Of a DNA stretch of 64,000 nt, positions 37,856 to 47,196 are shown piece after piece; the stretch's first letter is position 1, and the number at the start of each line of letters is the position of its first letter. Origin of the DNA: G965262015 sp965262015 (GTDB taxonomy: Bacteria > Spirochaetota > Leptospiria > Turneriellales > CBDBES01); contig OZ253494.1 of the NCBI GenBank assembly GCA_965262015.1, forward strand, positions 310,001-374,000, written 5' to 3'. The translations under genes and the position numbers were made by a program. The notes beneath the pieces are model-generated. The model did no database searches. It was not told where the DNA came from and saw only the letters and a program-made list of their open reading frames with translations.

Positions 37856-38989
37856 ATGACAAGGCAAGTTTTATTACCCTACATGCTATTTGGTCTGGTG
37901 TTCTGTGCGATGCATTTCTATGTGTTTATGCGATTGGTATCTTTTTGGGGCTATGCATTTCCATGGTATGGAACCTTAATGGTGTTATTTTATGTAGCAT
38001 CATTTTTTTTAATGCATTCATTAAATGAAAATTTGCATACTGACTGGACTATACGTATAATGCCTGTGTTCCATTATGGTTTAGGTTGGATCCTCCTATC
38101 GTTACCTTTCTTATTGTCTTGCGATGTAGTGTTATTGAGTACGAAAGGTTTAGGTTATCTGGGTATAATTTCTACATCTTGGCAAAACCAAGTAGAATAT
38201 GCACTTCCTAGAATCGTGTTTCTGGGTATTAATATATGTTTTATAGTTGGTTTGGTACGTTTTCACGCTCCCATCGTAGTCAATCATTTTACGATAGAGA
38301 GTGATCGAGTAACACGTCCTTACCAATTTGTACATATTAGTGATTTACAGTTTGGTAGTATGCGAAATGCTCACGTCCGTAAGCTCAAGAAAACCCTGGT
38401 TCGTGTTATCAAAGAAGAAAAAATCAATTTTATATTAAATACAGGTGATTATGTTGATAGTGCAAATTATACGGCTGATGACTTAGAGCCTTTATCGTTA
38501 AAAGAATTTCCTTCTATCAAGAAATTTTTCTCTTTGGGTAATCATGAATTTTATCATGGTTTAGATAAAATTCTTAATGTAACTAAAGAGCAAGGCTATC
38601 ATTTATTACGAGAAGAAGCTATTTCTGTCGATGAGATTAATATTATTGGTATAGATGATTCCACTGATAAAAACCAGGTGAAAAATATTCTGCACCAATT
38701 TCCACATGTTGTGAAGAACGATAAATTTAATATTCTCATGTATCACCGCCCCGTTGGCGTAGATGATGCAAATAAGCACGGTATACAACTTATGTTATCT
38801 GGCCATACACACGGGGGGCAATTTTTCCCTTATTCTCTATTTATGAATTTTCTTTACCAATATCCTCAGGGAATATTTAAAAAGCATCATTTTTCTCTAT
38901 ATACTACGGATGGAGTTGGGCTGTGGGGGCCTAGATTACGCTTGAGAAGTCAGAATGAAATCGCTGTCTTTTTAATCAAACCCAAATAA
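37856..38989 (+). CDS. Membrane-anchored metallophosphoesterase
   Basis: 377 residues. Four hydrophobic segments in the first 145 residues anchor the protein; the catalytic domain follows (about 155-377). Calcineurin-like motifs in order: ISDLQFGS, NTGDYVD (GDxxD), LGNHEFYHG (GNHE), MYHRP and LSGHTHGGQ (GHxH). The first motif is normally DxH; here it is DxQ, so one metal ligand is changed. The layout resembles YkuE/LpxG-type phosphoesterases, but substrate is not predictable. It stands alone between an IS remnant and a hairpin overlapping its stop. Confidence 0.85.
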   Translation: MTRQVLLPYMLFGLVFCAMHFYVFMRLVSFWGYAFPWYGTLMVLFYVASFFLMHSLNENLHTDWTIRIMPVFHYGLGWILLSLPFLLSCDVVLLSTKGLGYLGIISTSWQNQVEYALPRIVFLGINICFIVGLVRFHAPIVVNHFTIESDRVTRPYQFVHISDLQFGSMRNAHVRKLKKTLVRVIKEEKINFILNTGDYVDSANYTADDLEPLSLKEFPSIKKFFSLGNHEFYHGLDKILNVTKEQGYHLLREEAISVDEINIIGIDDSTDKNQVKNILHQFPHVVKNDKFNILMYHRPVGVDDANKHGIQLMLSGHTHGGQFFPYSLFMNFLYQYPQGIFKKHHFSLYTTDGVGLWGPRLRLRSQNEIAVFLIKPK

Positions 38990-39010
38990 TAAGCGTGAAC
39001 AACGCTTATT
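38988..39010 (+). terminator. Perfect 9-bp hairpin at the end of the phosphoesterase gene
   Basis: AATAAGCGT, loop GAACA, ACGCTTATT. It begins within the stop codon. There is no T tract after it, so it may be a weak terminator or an mRNA-end structure. Confidence 0.45.
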
Positions 39011-39106
39011 ATGGCATGTATCACGTCTGATGTGCATAATTACCTTGAAAAGTCAGTACTGCTTCTAGACAGAATAAACTTAGTCAGCCGTTCTTCCCTT
39101 GTAAGG

Positions 39107-39246
39107 ACAGCTTATTATACAAATATATTTATTTATGGCAACAAGCACAGCCCGCAAATCATTTTCCAAGGTTAGAGATTTGACATCATTAGTTTTTAAA
39201 AACTAGTCAACATAAACACAGCAACGATCAAGAAAGCCATATCAAA
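39107..39246 (+). repeat. 140-bp direct repeat, left copy
   Basis: Matches 40937-41076 with one visible C/T difference. Each copy contains the same 23-codon open frame (39135-39206 here, starting MATSTARKSF). The two copies flank the phase-variable lipoprotein gene. I do not recognise a family. Confidence 0.85.
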
Positions 39247-39321
39247 TCAAAAATGCACTTTATTTTCCAACTTTTTTAAAAAAAGTGTTGATTTTGTAAG
39301 TATATAAAATACATTTCTCTC

Positions 39322-40831
39322 ATGCAGACACCACACCACACCACACCACACCACACCACACCACACCACACCACACCACACCACACCACACCACACCACA
39401 CCACACCACACCACACCACACCACACCACACCTAGATACTTTTACCATTTACTTTATGGCTTACTAATAGCTATTTGTTTTTTTACGTATTGCAACAGTC
39501 CAGTGGATAGTAGTAACCCAGTGGATAGTAGTAACCCCACAGACGATAACACCCCCACAGACGATAGGCCAGTAGTCACACTAAGTTTAGACTGTTCGCC
39601 TGCACAGATAACAGCATCAACGTGCAATAAGACGACGGCTGGTGTGATAGAAATAAAGAATACGATGAGAAGTGATTATTTACCTGTGTATGTAGTATCA
39701 AGAGATACTGCAGAAGACACTGCTTTGAGAGTTACTTTAAGTTGGGCATCAGCCTCCTCTGAGGGGAGTCGCGGTTCTGACATGATATATGACGAATACC
39801 CGAAGCTTTCTCCCGTCTTTGCTAAATTTAAGTCGCTCAAGGGCGGCAGAGGTCCTTACTTGTTCAATAAAGTAAATACACTCGTAACAACTCCCGTAAC
39901 TTCCGTAAAAGACGTAGGAACCACGGGATCCCCTTTAGGGAATTGTGATAAGATTAAATTTTTCCATAATAAAGTCGGAGGTATCGGAGGGCAGTTCTTT
40001 GAAGCTACTTTTTTTTCCTTTAAATTCCTAAATGGTGTAAATGGTTTTGATGTAATGACAGAAAAGAATGGTAAAATAAAGGTTGAGATTCCAGCAGGTT
40101 CCAATAAAGTTTCATTCCGTTTAGATCCACATAGATGTCCAGACAGTACTACAGGCACAAACACGAAAAAGGAGCTTACCGAGGATAAAAAGAAAAACAA
40201 GCATAACACTGTTAGTTATACAATAAATGTTGGTATTAAAAGTGACAGTACTAGTGCTTATACTTCTGATGAGACATCTAAAGATCTAAAAGTTAAATTC
40301 CTAATGGAAGACTCAATGGGTGGCGTAGTAGGTAACATGGTAGAATCTACTCTGAATGGGGATACGTTTAAGACGGCAATTGAGGATAGATTTTTAAGTA
40401 GACATGGATCTGGAACAGGTAATATTAACACGGATACCGGTAGACAAAAGAGACTGCAGTGGACGGCTGCTAATTTTTTGGTTGCGAACCCACCAGTTGC
40501 GAACCCACCAATGAGCTACACTGGTGCCACACCACCAGTGTTGCCCCTCACTGCTCAGGAGCTAATGACCTTAAAGGGCATCCTTACTACTCCGGAGCGG
40601 GTCGCCCTAAAGACAGCAGAGGACAATAGCCTGGCTAATAAAGATGCTAAACTTTGGGGGGAGAATTTAAACGATGAGGAGGATATAGAGACAAAAGTAG
40701 TCAATGCTGTGGTGGGGGAATTGATTACGGAGATAACAAAAGACCATACGATAGTGAATAGAAACAGCGACAGTCGCCTATATCATAAACTAGTTGATGA
40801 AGTTTCTGGTAGGTATGGTAGTGATGATTAG
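39322..40831 (+). CDS. Phase-variable lipoprotein, frame currently off
   Basis: The main open frame (about 442 residues from 39503) is preceded in the same frame by a signal peptide and lipobox: RYFYHLLYGLLIAICFFTYC at 39434-39493. The only plausible ATG upstream (39322) lies before 20 CCACA units and is in a different frame: it runs into TAG at 39433. One more CCACA unit, or two fewer, would join it to the lipoprotein frame. The mature part starts with Asp/Ser/Asn-Pro repeats and a threonine/serine-rich linker; no known domain was recognised. A GTG at 39503 would give a cytoplasmic form without the signal, which I think unlikely. It is an off-phase allele or a miscounted repeat in the assembly. 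Confidence 0.7.
39331..39430 (+). repeat. CCACA pentanucleotide tract, 20 units
   Basis: Exactly 100 bases of CCACA between ATG 39322 and the lipoprotein signal peptide. Five is not a multiple of three, so the unit number controls the frame. It is open in all three frames, so length change alone decides expression. Confidence 0.9.
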
Positions 40832-40936
40832 TAAAAGAGAAAGAATATAGATTTACATTACATTAAAATTTTTTGTATTTCATAAGAAAATTTAAATTTT
40901 CACCGATTTAGATATAATTATTTTGTGTAAATCTTA

Positions 40937-41076
40937 ACAGCTTATTATACAAATATATTTATTTATGGCAACAAGCACAGCCCGCAAATCATTTTCCAAG
41001 GTTAGAGATTTGACATCATTAGTTTTTAAAAACTAGTCAACATAAACACAGCAACGATCAAGAAAGTCATATCAAA
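40937..41076 (+). repeat. 140-bp direct repeat, right copy
   Basis: Second copy of the 39107-39246 sequence, including the 23-codon frame (40965-41036). The 1.8-kb unit between the two copies contains the phase-variable lipoprotein, so the copies could allow its deletion or duplication. Confidence 0.85.
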
Positions 41077-41469
41077 AGACAAGGTATAAAGAGCAATAAT
41101 GCAGTATTGATTATTATTTTTTGTTATTTTTGTTATTTTGGTTACTATGCTTGGATAGGTAAAAATAGCGTTAAAACGCATGTAAGACAAAAGCACATAA
41201 ATTATCAAGTAAGATAGACTTCAACCATAAACAGATACCAGATAAAATTGATAAGAATATACAATATTCTCTCGAAGCGTACACCGTAAATATTTAAAGC
41301 GTAATATCAGAGATGATTTCTAAGGTAAGCATATAATACAAGTAATCAAGTCATATAGTATATATGTAATGGGGTGTTGTGTCTTTATTCATAAAGTACA
41401 AATCCTAAATCTCATTGACTATTTGATGTAATAAGTCACACCGCCCAGTGTCTTTGTGTGGTTAAGCAA
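41077..41469. other. Intergenic region upstream of the cytochrome oxidase operon
   Basis: About 390 bases, AT-rich, no gene. It contains a TATAAT at about 41331 and a TTGACT at about 41415, but no well-spaced -35/-10 pair that I would call. The promoter of the oxidase operon probably lies here. Confidence 0.35.
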
Positions 41470-42303
41470 ATGTATACCAACTTTTTTCGCTGTTTACTTG
41501 TTTTCTGTTTTGTATATATTTCGGTTTTATCTGCACAGGTACAAGACATAAAAACCATTAAAAAAGAGATTGGTGTAAAAGAAAGAATAGGGCATGTCGT
41601 TACATTAAAAGATATAAAGTTTACTGACCAAAACAAGCAGATAACCACTTTAAACACTTTAATTCTTAAAAATCATCCTATTTTGATTGTTCCCGTATAC
41701 TATTCCTGTCCTCATTTATGCACTTTGACATTAAATGGCTTACTTGATGCCTTAAACGAAAATACATCTTACAAGGTGGGCCAAGAATTTACCATTATTG
41801 CTGTTAGCATGAATCCAGAGGAAACAGCTGTTTTAGCCCAGAAAAAACAAATGCATTATCTAGAAAAACTAGAATACAATGATAAAGATAAAAAATTAGC
41901 CAAACAATATTGGTATTTTTTGACAGGCAATAAAAAGGCTATCGATGTATTATTTCAAGAAATAGGTTTTTCGTATAAAAAAATGGAAAAAGAGTATGCC
42001 CATACATCCGTAACAGTCGTTCTCAATCATAAATTTAAGATTATGCGATATCTTTATGGCATTAAACATGAACCTATTAATTTTAAGATGTCTTTGTTAG
42101 AGGCTAAGAAAAATATTATTTCTAAAGCAAGTCAGCAAATTCTATTTTTTTGCTTTCAATATGATCCTAAAAAAAATTCTTATGTGCTAGTTGGATGGAA
42201 AGTCATGCTCATGGGTTGCCTGTTTTTCGCTCTACTTGTGGGAATGTTACTATCTGCTTTATGGATACTAGAGAAGCGTAAGTTATCCGATAAATCAACC
42301 TAA
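41470..42303 (+). CDS. sco1: SCO1/SenC copper chaperone for cytochrome oxidase
   Basis: Delivers copper to the CuA site of cytochrome oxidase. 277 residues from ATG 41470 (an in-frame GTG lies 12 bases upstream). Signal or anchor segment about 5-22; thioredoxin-like domain with the copper-binding CPHLC (C80, C84) after PVYYS; a distal histidine in YAHTSVTV completes the site. A C-terminal membrane helix (about 242-267) is an addition to the basic SCO fold. It is first in the co-directional oxidase run; coxB follows after about 130 bases. Confidence 0.9.
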   Translation: MYTNFFRCLLVFCFVYISVLSAQVQDIKTIKKEIGVKERIGHVVTLKDIKFTDQNKQITTLNTLILKNHPILIVPVYYSCPHLCTLTLNGLLDALNENTSYKVGQEFTIIAVSMNPEETAVLAQKKQMHYLEKLEYNDKDKKLAKQYWYFLTGNKKAIDVLFQEIGFSYKKMEKEYAHTSVTVVLNHKFKIMRYLYGIKHEPINFKMSLLEAKKNIISKASQQILFFCFQYDPKKNSYVLVGWKVMLMGCLFFALLVGMLLSALWILEKRKLSDKST

Positions 42304-42426
42304 TGTTAATTTTCTACTTGACCACTCCAATCTGCGTTATGATACGTAGATTGTTTATTGAGATGCGATGCTATCATCCTTCCTCGATTGTAAACAGCTC
42401 TTGGATATTATTACAGTTGTGTTTTA

Positions 42427-43509
42427 GTGGTGCATGAAATGTGTAGTTTTTTCTTACCTATTTTAGCTAGTCTATTGCCAGAGCAAGCTTCTTCAATAGC
42501 TAAAGAAGTCGATTTTGTTTTCTGGCTAGTTACTGTTATTTGTGGGATTAGCTTTGTTCTGGTCGAAGGTGCCCTCATTTATTTAGTTGTTAAATATCGT
42601 AGAACAAAGTACGAAGAAGACAAATTAACACCATTTATTACAAAACATACACAGTTAGAGATCATATGGACAGTGATTCCTACAATCATTGTTATGGTCG
42701 TTTTTGCTTATGGTACAATTACATACGCTAAAATGCGTACTATCCCAGAAAATGCCCAAATCATATCTGTAGTAGGCAAGCAATGGAGTTGGGAATTTAC
42801 CTATGCAAATGGTGTAAAAATTAATACCCAATCTGTCTGTTCTGAACCTAAGTATAAAAGTGCATATGATTGTAATCGATACCATCATAAATGGACAGCT
42901 GGTGATGAATTAGTGGTACCTCTAGGTAAGGTTCGTTTTAATATGACTTCAAGTGATGTTATCCATAGTATGTATATACCTGCATTTCGTGTTAAACAAG
43001 ACGTAGTGCCCGGCATAACATCTGTTCTATGGTTTGAAGCTATTAAGTTGGGTACATATGATTTATTTTGTACAGAGTATTGTGGTCTAGATCATTCTGG
43101 TATGTTGGCTAAAGTAAAAGTAGTTTCCCAGTTTGAATTTATATCTTGGTTAAAGACAACCCAAAATTTACAAGACAAGAGTCGTACTAGGGTTTCGTCT
43201 GTGCAAGAAAAAATAGTACTGGGTCAACAGCTCTTTAAAGTTAAGAAAGGTTGTGTTGCATGTCACCGTCTAGACGGCAATCGTCTAGTTGGTCCTCCAC
43301 TAAATGGGCTATTGAATAAAAAAGAAGTTCTACAGAATGGCAATACGGTGGTTATAGATGAAAATTATTTACGAGAATCTCTTCTTAGTCCAGGGGCTAA
43401 AGTAGTAAAGGGTTACCCACCTATGAATGCTCAAGACCTAGAACCGCAAGAGATAGATGCTTTGGTACAGTTTCTAAAGAGTTGTAAAAAAGTAAATTGT
43501 GCACCATAA
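42427..43509 (+). CDS. coxB: Cytochrome c oxidase subunit II with fused cytochrome c (caa3 type)
   Basis: Accepts electrons at CuA and passes them to subunit I. 360 residues from the GTG at 42427; ATG 42439 is an equally good start. Two transmembrane helices (about 30-55 and 78-100), then the cupredoxin domain with CuA ligands H180, C215, E217, C219, H223 and M226 (CTEYCGLDHSGM). The C-terminal domain is a cytochrome c: CVACH at 276-280, and M333 in YPPM as the likely sixth ligand. The fusion is typical of caa3 oxidases. An insertion with two cysteines (SVCSEPKYKSAYDCN, about 136-150) sits in the cupredoxin domain. It precedes coxA by 28 bases. Confidence 0.95.
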   Translation: MVHEMCSFFLPILASLLPEQASSIAKEVDFVFWLVTVICGISFVLVEGALIYLVVKYRRTKYEEDKLTPFITKHTQLEIIWTVIPTIIVMVVFAYGTITYAKMRTIPENAQIISVVGKQWSWEFTYANGVKINTQSVCSEPKYKSAYDCNRYHHKWTAGDELVVPLGKVRFNMTSSDVIHSMYIPAFRVKQDVVPGITSVLWFEAIKLGTYDLFCTEYCGLDHSGMLAKVKVVSQFEFISWLKTTQNLQDKSRTRVSSVQEKIVLGQQLFKVKKGCVACHRLDGNRLVGPPLNGLLNKKEVLQNGNTVVIDENYLRESLLSPGAKVVKGYPPMNAQDLEPQEIDALVQFLKSCKKVNCAP

Positions 43510-43537
43510 TATTAGTAAATATGATTAGAGGTATACT

Positions 43538-45163
43538 ATGGATAATTTAGCTGAATTGAATAAAGAATATGGTGAGCATTATTTGTCTAGAAAAGGCTTG
43601 TTTGAGTGGTTTCGCTCTACAGATCACAAGCGAATAGGCATTTTATATTTAATTAGTGGTCTAATTTCTTTCTTCGTAGGGGGAATATTTGCCCTTTTAC
43701 TTAGAACAGAGTTGCTTCAGCCAGGGCAAACTATTATGGATGCACAAATGTACAATATTGTGTTTACTCTTCACGGTACTATCATGATTTTCTTGTTTAT
43801 TGTACCTGGTATTATTGCTTCATTTGGCAACTTTTTATTGCCCATTATGATTGGTGCCCCAGATGTAGCATTTCCTAGACTTAATCGCTTTAGTTTTCAG
43901 CTATGGTTATTAGGTGCTTTCATTATTCTATTTGGATTATTATCTGGCATACCCGCCGATACGGGTTGGACTTTTTACACTCCCTATAGTGCTAAAAGTA
44001 ATAGTAAAGTTATAGTTATGGTGTTAGGAGCTTTCGTCTTAGGCTTTTCCTCTATTCTTACAGGTTTAAACTTTATTGTTACTACGCATAAACTGAGGGC
44101 TCCTGGAATGACTTGGTTTCGAATGCCTCTGTTTATTTGGTCGATTTATTCGGCGTCTATCATACAGATTATTGCCACCCCTGTGATTGGTATTACACTT
44201 CTTCTACTTGTTGCAGAGCGTGTTTTTGGTGTAGGTTTCTTTGATCCAACAAAGGGGGGGGATCCTGTTTTATTTCAACACTTCTTTTGGTTTTATTCCC
44301 ATCCAGTCGTTTACATTATGATCTTACCTGCCATGGGGGTTGTGTCTGAAATTTTACCTTGTTTTAGTAGAAAACCTATTTTTGGATATAAAGCAATCGC
44401 TTATTCTTCCCTTGCCATTGCTGCTGTGAGTTTTTTAGTGTGGGGACATCACCTATTTGTTGCGAATCAGTCTTATGTAGTCACTGTGATATTTTCTTTT
44501 CTTACTTTCATGGTTGCCATTCCAACGGCTATTAAAGTATTTACTTGGATGGCTACCCTTTACGGTGGTCAAATAAACTTAAAATCTCCTATGTTATATG
44601 CACTAGCTTTTTTATTTTTGTTTGCAATTGGTGGTCTTACTGGTATTTTTCTAGGAGCACTTGCTCTAAATGTGCCATTACATGATACCTATTTTGTAGT
44701 CGCTCATTTCCATTATACACTTCAGGGAGGTACAGTATTGGCCTTGTTCGCTGCTCTGCATTACTGGTTTCCCAAGATGTCTGGTAAGATTTTTAACGAA
44801 AAGTTAGCAGTTTTTGCTTTTATCTTTACCTTTATAGGTTTTAATTTAACTTTTATTCCACAATTTGTGATGGGATTACAGGGTGCTCCAAGAAGGTACT
44901 TTGATTATTTGCCTGTATGGCAGTCTTTGCATATGTTGTCTTCAATAGGCTCTTACCTTCTTGGTACAGGTTATTTTATTACCTTGATGAATTTTCTATT
45001 TTCTTCTTTCAAAGGAAAACCTGTCAATAATAATCCATGGGGTGCTCGTACACTAGAATGGCAAATTGCTTCGCCACCTCCCCACTATAATTTTAATTCT
45101 ATACCCACTATTACAAAGTGGCCGTATGACTATGGCCAAAACACTCCTATGGATGGTTTGTAA
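43538..45163 (+). CDS. coxA: Cytochrome c oxidase subunit I
   Basis: Catalytic haem-copper subunit that reduces oxygen and pumps protons. 541 residues, about 12 helices. Ligands are visible: H79 (FTLHGT, low-spin haem), H255 and Y259 (YSHPVVY, CuB and the cross-linked tyrosine), H304-H305 (WGHHLF, CuB), H390 and H392 (VAHFHY, haem a3 and haem a). The YSHP motif without the helix-VI glutamate marks subfamily A2. AGAGG precedes the ATG. coxC begins three bases after its stop. All catalytic residues are present. Confidence 0.97.
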   Translation: MDNLAELNKEYGEHYLSRKGLFEWFRSTDHKRIGILYLISGLISFFVGGIFALLLRTELLQPGQTIMDAQMYNIVFTLHGTIMIFLFIVPGIIASFGNFLLPIMIGAPDVAFPRLNRFSFQLWLLGAFIILFGLLSGIPADTGWTFYTPYSAKSNSKVIVMVLGAFVLGFSSILTGLNFIVTTHKLRAPGMTWFRMPLFIWSIYSASIIQIIATPVIGITLLLLVAERVFGVGFFDPTKGGDPVLFQHFFWFYSHPVVYIMILPAMGVVSEILPCFSRKPIFGYKAIAYSSLAIAAVSFLVWGHHLFVANQSYVVTVIFSFLTFMVAIPTAIKVFTWMATLYGGQINLKSPMLYALAFLFLFAIGGLTGIFLGALALNVPLHDTYFVVAHFHYTLQGGTVLALFAALHYWFPKMSGKIFNEKLAVFAFIFTFIGFNLTFIPQFVMGLQGAPRRYFDYLPVWQSLHMLSSIGSYLLGTGYFITLMNFLFSSFKGKPVNNNPWGARTLEWQIASPPPHYNFNSIPTITKWPYDYGQNTPMDGL

Positions 45164-45166
45164 AAA

Positions 45167-45784
45167 ATGAGTGCACATTTGTTTTCAGATGACCTAAAAT
45201 ATGACATGTCTAAATTAGGGATGTGGCTTTTTCTAGCTACTGAAGTTCTCTTATTTACAGGGTTATTTACAACCTACGCTATTTTTCGTTTTCGTTATAG
45301 TTCAGAGTTCTCAAATGCCGCATCCGAACTTAGTGTGATGATGGGAACTATTAATACTATTGTCTTATTATTAAGTAGCTTAACTGTTGCCCTCTCCATC
45401 GAAATGATGAAAACTGGCAATGTAAGGGTGTCTATTGCCCTGATTGTTGCTACGCTTCTATGTGCAGTCGTTTTTCTAGTAATTAAATATTTTGAATATA
45501 GTGCCAAGATACATCATGGCTTGTTTCCTTCGTCACTAGCAAGTAATCCTCTTCATTGGAAAAATGGTGAAGTTTTGTTTTTTGTGCAGTATTTTATTAT
45601 GACAGGGATACATGGATTACATATTTTAATTGGAATGGGGGTGTGGATTTACGTTATAGTCAAGATGGTTAAAGGTACTGTACATCCAGGATATTTTCCT
45701 CATCTCGAGGTATCAGGTTTATATTGGCATTTAGTTGATCTGATTTGGATTTTTTTGTTTCCTATGCTATATCTTATTGCCTGA
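45167..45784 (+). CDS. coxC: Cytochrome c oxidase subunit III
   Basis: Structural subunit that stabilises subunit I and its proton uptake. 205 residues, five hydrophobic helices, the short form of the family. Conserved blocks: MWLFLATEVLLFTGLFTTYAIFR (with the family glutamate), ALSIEMMK, FFVQYFIMTGIHGLHILIGMGVW (GxHGxHVxxG), and YWHLVDLIWIFLFPMLYL at the end. It follows coxA after three bases and is followed by coxD. Confidence 0.93.
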   Translation: MSAHLFSDDLKYDMSKLGMWLFLATEVLLFTGLFTTYAIFRFRYSSEFSNAASELSVMMGTINTIVLLLSSLTVALSIEMMKTGNVRVSIALIVATLLCAVVFLVIKYFEYSAKIHHGLFPSSLASNPLHWKNGEVLFFVQYFIMTGIHGLHILIGMGVWIYVIVKMVKGTVHPGYFPHLEVSGLYWHLVDLIWIFLFPMLYLIA

Positions 45785-45794
45785 GTGTATTACT

Positions 45795-46109
45795 ATGAAT
45801 AATGAAAGCCAAAGTCATAATTCATCTCATATCCCTCTTTTGTTGAGTGTTTTTGTTAGTTTGATTATACTAACCCTGTTAACGGTTATCTCTTCTCAAG
45901 TTAATTTTGGTTCTCCTATAATAGATAACATGGTTGCTATGGGTATTGCCAGTATAAAAGGTTGGTTAGTTTTATACTATTTTATGCATTTAAAATGGGA
46001 AGATACATTAGTGAAGGTTTTTGCCGCCATAAGTTTACCTTTTGCCTTTCTCATGATTGGAATGGATCTGATGGATTTAATATTTCGCTTATTTGAAAAA
46101 CAATTTTAA
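45795..46109 (+). CDS. coxD: Cytochrome c oxidase subunit IV (small subunit)
   Basis: 104 residues from ATG 45795; the frame also opens further upstream inside coxC, but this start leaves a normal gap. Three hydrophobic helices with the family-type block MVAMGIASIKGWLVLYYFMHLKWED. It is an accessory membrane subunit of the caa3-type oxidase. It is the fifth gene of the run. Confidence 0.85.
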   Translation: MNNESQSHNSSHIPLLLSVFVSLIILTLLTVISSQVNFGSPIIDNMVAMGIASIKGWLVLYYFMHLKWEDTLVKVFAAISLPFAFLMIGMDLMDLIFRLFEKQF

Positions 46110-46161
46110 CTGATGATTTAATTATTCCATATAATTGAGTCATGTATTCTTTGTACTTGTT

Positions 46162-47193
46162 ATGAACCAAAATACTCGTTCTTATCTTATGGCGTGGTTA
46201 TCAGCTTGTGCTATTTTTGTATTGATTATTCTTGTTTTGGGTGGCATTGTGCGTTTAACACGCTCTGGTTTATCCATAGTTGAATGGAAGCCCGTGACTG
46301 GTTGGTTACCACCCCTCACCTCTCAAGAATGGTCTATGGCTTTTGAAAAATATAAAAACTATCCTGAATATAAACATCGTAGTACAATGGATGAGGTAAC
46401 TTTAGAGCAATATAAAGTGATTTATAAATGGGAATTTATACATCGTTTTTTAGGTAAGTTACTTGGTCTAGTATTTATTATACCTTTCCTTGGATTTGTT
46501 TTGGTGCAAAAACAAGCTCGAATGTGGTTAATGAAACTCATACCTTTATTATTTTTAGGTATGTTACAAGGATTTTTAGGTTGGTATATGGTAAAAAGTG
46601 GGTTGGTAAACCAACCAGCAGTAAGTCATTATCGCCTTGCCATGCATCTATCCCTGGCTTATATTATTTTTAGTTATTTGATTTGGACGATTCTTAGCCT
46701 TAAGTATACCAAAAGCATACAGCCCCCTCCTAAACTATTAAAATTTTCTCAAGGTTTTCTTATGTTAGTGATTTTACAGATTTTTTGGGGTGTCTTGTTG
46801 GCGGGCCTAAAAGGCGGTTATATTTACAATACGTTTCCATTGATGGGGAATCAGATTATTCCCAATGGCTTATTCTCTTTAGCCAATACATCACTAAATT
46901 TTGTGGAAAATCCAGTAACCGTACAATTTATTCATAGAGTTTTAGGTATATTAATTTTTCTTAAAATTATTTTTAGCTTTTTTTATTTAAAAAAATATCA
47001 ACTCAATCTAAGACAGTCAGTTTCCATTTATTCTTTTTTAATGTTGGGCATACTCCAAGTATGTTTAGGGATTATTACACTTGTGTACGGTGTCCCCATC
47101 ATTATTGCTGTCTTACACCAGGTTATTGCTCTATGTTTTTTTTCCTGCTTAGTGGCTTTTTTACATTCTTTACTATGGGAAAAAGAAGTTTAA
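46162..47193 (+). CDS. ctaA: Haem A synthase (COX15/CtaA)
   Basis: Oxidises haem O to haem A for the oxidase. 343 residues from ATG 46162 (the frame extends from a TTG at 46135). Eight transmembrane helices. Conserved features: GGIVRLTRSGLSIVEWKPVTGWLPP after helix 1, and haem-binding histidines in WEFIHRFLGK, SHYRLAMHLSLA, VQFIHRVLG and AVLHQVIAL. This is the COX15-like (class without cysteine-pair loop) form. Haem O would come from CtaB, encoded at 61812-62684. purH begins three bases after it. Confidence 0.92.
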   Translation: MNQNTRSYLMAWLSACAIFVLIILVLGGIVRLTRSGLSIVEWKPVTGWLPPLTSQEWSMAFEKYKNYPEYKHRSTMDEVTLEQYKVIYKWEFIHRFLGKLLGLVFIIPFLGFVLVQKQARMWLMKLIPLLFLGMLQGFLGWYMVKSGLVNQPAVSHYRLAMHLSLAYIIFSYLIWTILSLKYTKSIQPPPKLLKFSQGFLMLVILQIFWGVLLAGLKGGYIYNTFPLMGNQIIPNGLFSLANTSLNFVENPVTVQFIHRVLGILIFLKIIFSFFYLKKYQLNLRQSVSIYSFLMLGILQVCLGIITLVYGVPIIIAVLHQVIALCFFSCLVAFLHSLLWEKEV

Positions 47194-47196
47194 CAT

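Noticed and set aside
39135..39206. 23-codon frame in the 140-bp direct repeat as a gene
   Set aside because: Too short and unrecognised to call; kept only as a property of the repeat.
39247..39429. Minus-strand frame of repeated VVWCG
   Set aside because: It is a reading of the CCACA tract.
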